64,000 bases of DNA, taken from an uncultured Acidimicrobiaceae bacterium (GTDB taxonomy: Bacteria; Actinomycetota; Acidimicrobiia; Acidimicrobiales; SZUA-35). This document shows, in pieces, positions 61,810-64,000 of this stretch. Position numbers and translations under genes: made by a program. The stretch spans positions 1 to 64,000 of the forward strand of contig CAMYLA010000022.1 of NCBI GenBank assembly GCA_947259095.1, in the 5' to 3' direction. The number at the start of each line of letters is the position of its first letter. Position 1 is the first letter of the stretch. The notes under the pieces are model-generated. The model did no database searches and was not told the origin of the DNA. It worked only from the letters and a program-made list of their open reading frames with translations.

Positions 61810-64000
61810 TCAGCCGTCGGTGGTGAAGGTGATCCGGGAGCGATCGGTCAGCTGGTCCGACTGGCCCTTGACCACCACCTCCAAGGTGTAGGTGGAGGCG
61901 GGCCGCAGGGCCCATGGCCCGGTGAAGTCGAGGTTCCAGACCGTCGAGCAGCGATTCTCGACGTCGAAGCCGGGACTCGAACCCCTCCGGGTTGCACCGC
62001 CCCCCGACAGGACGAACCGCGTGGCCACACACTGATCGCTGGTGTAGCGGATCGCCGCCGACCGGCGACCGAGATCGACCACCTCGAGGGTCAGGATGCT
62101 CGGAACCCGAGCCACCGCCGATTGCACGTCCTGCACCGCCACAGCGTCGTTTCCGCCGCCGCCGGCCGCTTCGTCATCGTCGGACGGTGGAGCGGTTTGG
62201 GTTGGTGCCGTGGTCTGCCGGCCCCGCCTCGAGGCCGTCGCCGTCTGCGCCGGCGCAGTGCTCTGGGTCGTGGCCGGTGGCCCGGTGGTTGGCGGTGGAT
62301 TCGCCGTCGACGACGGGGGCTTCGTCGGGGGGAGGACCTCGCCGGTGCCGCCGGTGCCGCTGGTCGTGCTGGTTTCCGGCGGGCGCACCGTTGCCGGTGG
62401 TGCCGGCGCGGGGGTCGTGGTGCGGGCGGTGGCCGCAGTGGCGGCCCGGCGCCGCGGTGCGGCGGTGGTCGTCGTTGTCGTCGTCGTCGTTTGGGTTTGG
62501 GGCGGGTCGGTCACGAACGGTGCATCGGTCGCCACGTACTTGGGGCTACTGGTCTCGGTGGTAGGGCTGAGGGGAACTCCTTCAGCCTCGGTCTCGGTCG
62601 AGCTGATCTCCCTGGCGACGAAGTACACGGCGATCCCGGCGATGGCCAGGAGGCCGAGCACGGCGGCCAGCGATGCCATCGACCGGCGGCTGCGGAACCA
62701 CGCAAGCTCCGCCGCCACCCGGGTCTTGTCGAGCCAGGTCAGCGGCTCGGCACTGTGGCGATGCCTGGTCACGCCGGTGAACGGGATCTCCTGGTCGGCC
62801 AGGCCGTTGCCGGCGAACGTCGGTGTTGTCGGATCGACCACGGCCCCGGCCCCGGCCCCGGCCAGGGCCGTGGCGGCGGTCGGCATCGCTTCACGGCGGC
62901 GGTCCGGGTAGGGCACCCACTCCGGTTCGTCGAGTTCGTCGTCCGACCACTGGTCGCCATCGCCGAAGACATCGGTTTGATCGTCGGCGAACACCACCGA
63001 AGCATGGTGGTCGATCGACCGTTCGGTCGGCAGCGTCGGTGGGATTGGTGCCGGCGCTCCATCGGAACCATCGACGACGTTCCCGAGGACGATGTCGGCG
63101 TCGTCGGCCTCCGGTGCCGTGCTGGTCGCCGTTTCCTTCGTGGTTTCATTGGCGGTTTCGTTTGTGGTCTCGAGGTCGAGAGCGGAGGGTTTCCGATGCC
63201 CGGCTGAGCCGAGCTCATCGAGATCGACCACGATCGCCGCCGCGTCGAGCGCCGGCATCGCCCATCGACGGCCGTCGCCTTCACCGTCGGCACCGGCGGC
63301 CTCCTGGGCCGGCTGCTGTCGGGGTCGGGCGTCCGAGACGGGAACCCCCTCTCCGCTCACGACAGGGCCGTGGCCGGGCTGGTCTGCCACGTCCAGGGAA
63401 CCCAGTTCGAGGACGGTGGTGGCATCGGTCTGGTCGGAACCACCGACGGTGAGGTCGAGCTGATCGTCGCCCGGCGCGTGGCCCCCGTCGTTCCCGGGGT
63501 CCAAGACGATGTTGCCGTCCCGATCGATCTCGATGTCGAGATCAACGGTGCCGGTGACGGCCTGGAGCAGTTCGCCATGACCGGCCGCCACTTCCCGTGG
63601 CTGCCCGGCGTGGGCCGGCGTCGCCGGACCGTCCAGAGGCGAAGGCCGATCAGCATCGCCCTCGGCCGACGTCGATTCGTCCGAGGCTTCGACTCCGGCT
63701 CCGACTTCGACTCCGACCTCGGCCTCGTGGTCGATCTCGTGATCGACCACGACCTCGCCGGTGGCCTGATCGGTGACCCGGCCATCGGTCACCCCATGAT
63801 CGAGGAAGGGGCCATCCGCAGTGGCGCCATCGGCGACCGGCTCATCGATCCGGGGGCCGTCGGTCAGGGTTTCGTCGGCCGCGACCCGGTCGAGCACAGC
63901 CTCGGCGGCGGCAACCCCGGCCGGTACGTCGGTGGCTTGGCCGGGCTCGGAACAGCTCGGTGCCAGCGTCAGGTCTTCGAGGCCGGCCGGGAGGAGATGG
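61810..64000 (-). CDS. single-pass membrane protein, N-terminus beyond the window
   Basis: The frame is open to the right edge without a stop; the GTG at 63897 is only the first start codon inside the window, so the 5' end lies outside. About 730 residues are visible. An acidic cytoplasmic-type region with low complexity (~380 residues, e.g. ETTNETANETTKETA) is followed by one TM segment (MASLAAVLGLLAIAGIAVYFVA), then a Thr/Pro-rich linker with a poly-Thr run. The C-terminal ~100 residues form a beta-sandwich-like extracytoplasmic domain (LTLEVVDLGRRSAAIRYTSD, YTLEVVVKGQS) with two Cys, possibly Fn3-like. Function unknown. Confidence 0.65.
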   Translation of the reverse strand, partial: HLLPAGLEDLTLAPSCSEPGQATDVPAGVAAAEAVLDRVAADETLTDGPRIDEPVADGATADGPFLDHGVTDGRVTDQATGEVVVDHEIDHEAEVGVEVGAGVEASDESTSAEGDADRPSPLDGPATPAHAGQPREVAAGHGELLQAVTGTVDLDIEIDRDGNIVLDPGNDGGHAPGDDQLDLTVGGSDQTDATTVLELGSLDVADQPGHGPVVSGEGVPVSDARPRQQPAQEAAGADGEGDGRRWAMPALDAAAIVVDLDELGSAGHRKPSALDLETTNETANETTKETATSTAPEADDADIVLGNVVDGSDGAPAPIPPTLPTERSIDHHASVVFADDQTDVFGDGDQWSDDELDEPEWVPYPDRRREAMPTAATALAGAGAGAVVDPTTPTFAGNGLADQEIPFTGVTRHRHSAEPLTWLDKTRVAAELAWFRSRRSMASLAAVLGLLAIAGIAVYFVAREISSTETEAEGVPLSPTTETSSPKYVATDAPFVTDPPQTQTTTTTTTTTAAPRRRAATAATARTTTPAPAPPATVRPPETSTTSGTGGTGEVLPPTKPPSSTANPPPTTGPPATTQSTAPAQTATASRRGRQTTAPTQTAPPSDDDEAAGGGGNDAVAVQDVQSAVARVPSILTLEVVDLGRRSAAIRYTSDQCVATRFVLSGGGATRRGSSPGFDVENRCSTVWNLDFTGPWALRPASTYTLEVVVKGQSDQLTDRSRITFTTDG

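Noticed and set aside
1..64000. tRNA, rRNA, transposase or integrase genes
   Set aside because: None seen on either strand; no conserved tRNA arm motifs or transposase signatures were noticed. A covariance-model scan would be needed to exclude small RNAs.

Overview
The window is high-GC DNA (roughly two thirds G+C by eye) with dense, tightly packed bacterial genes, GTG/TTG starts and many 4-bp stop/start overlaps. Two F420-type luciferase-like monooxygenases, a nickel superoxide dismutase with its maturation protease, and actinobacterial-style lipoproteins and helicases point to an actinomycete (Actinomycetota), plausibly class Acidimicrobiia; that assignment is inference from gene content. 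No rRNA, tRNA, CRISPR array, insertion sequence or phage gene was seen.

Left part (1-20506). A broken murE fragment abuts a truncated CocE-type hydrolase, so bases ~270-430 look like a rearrangement or assembly breakpoint. Then come a divergent MMPL/RND-like membrane protein, a transsulfuration operon (cystathionine beta-synthase, cystathionine gamma-synthase/lyase, a D-2-hydroxyacid dehydrogenase), a phytanoyl-CoA-type dioxygenase, a nickel superoxide dismutase locus (sodN, dioxygenase remnant, sodX), an ABC-F ATPase, an ECF-type sigma factor, a trehalose-phosphatase/GH15 fusion, a membrane-anchored zincin, an F420 oxidoreductase and a crotonase.

Centre (20561-42842). The notable element is a 9.5-kb gene for a two-module non-ribosomal peptide synthetase: C-A-PCP-C-A-PCP-TE, then an unassigned segment and a SAM methyltransferase. 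Its first adenylation domain has an asparagine-like specificity code and is split by a ~335-residue PP-loop ATPase of the N-acetyl-sugar amidotransferase type, suggesting amide activation (amidine, thioamide or related) on the carrier-bound residue. A HupE/UreJ-like membrane protein and a free acyl carrier protein are transcribed divergently from it. Ten kb further on, a stand-alone adenylation enzyme and a PltE-like flavin dehydrogenase are divergently paired; with the free carrier protein they resemble the adenylate-load-oxidise trio of pyrrole-carboxyl-carrier pathways. Between them lies a glycolate/glyoxylate operon (glcB, glcD, glcE, glcF) with a divergent FCD-type GntR regulator and two identical 16-bp repeats in the shared promoter region.

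Right part (42905-64000). A second F420 oxidoreductase, a thioredoxin-fold/NHL protein, an acyl-CoA synthetase, a lipoprotein, an M20 peptidase, an SDR, class I fumarase, a UvrD-like helicase with HRDC domain, a methyltransferase, a full-length but catalytically degenerate indolepyruvate-ferredoxin-oxidoreductase paralogue followed by a clear intrinsic terminator, a metallo-beta-lactamase-fold protein, and a single-pass membrane protein running off the right edge.

Short tandem repeats with 15-, 18- or 30-bp periods recur inside genes and between them, suggesting repeat-expansion activity in this genome.
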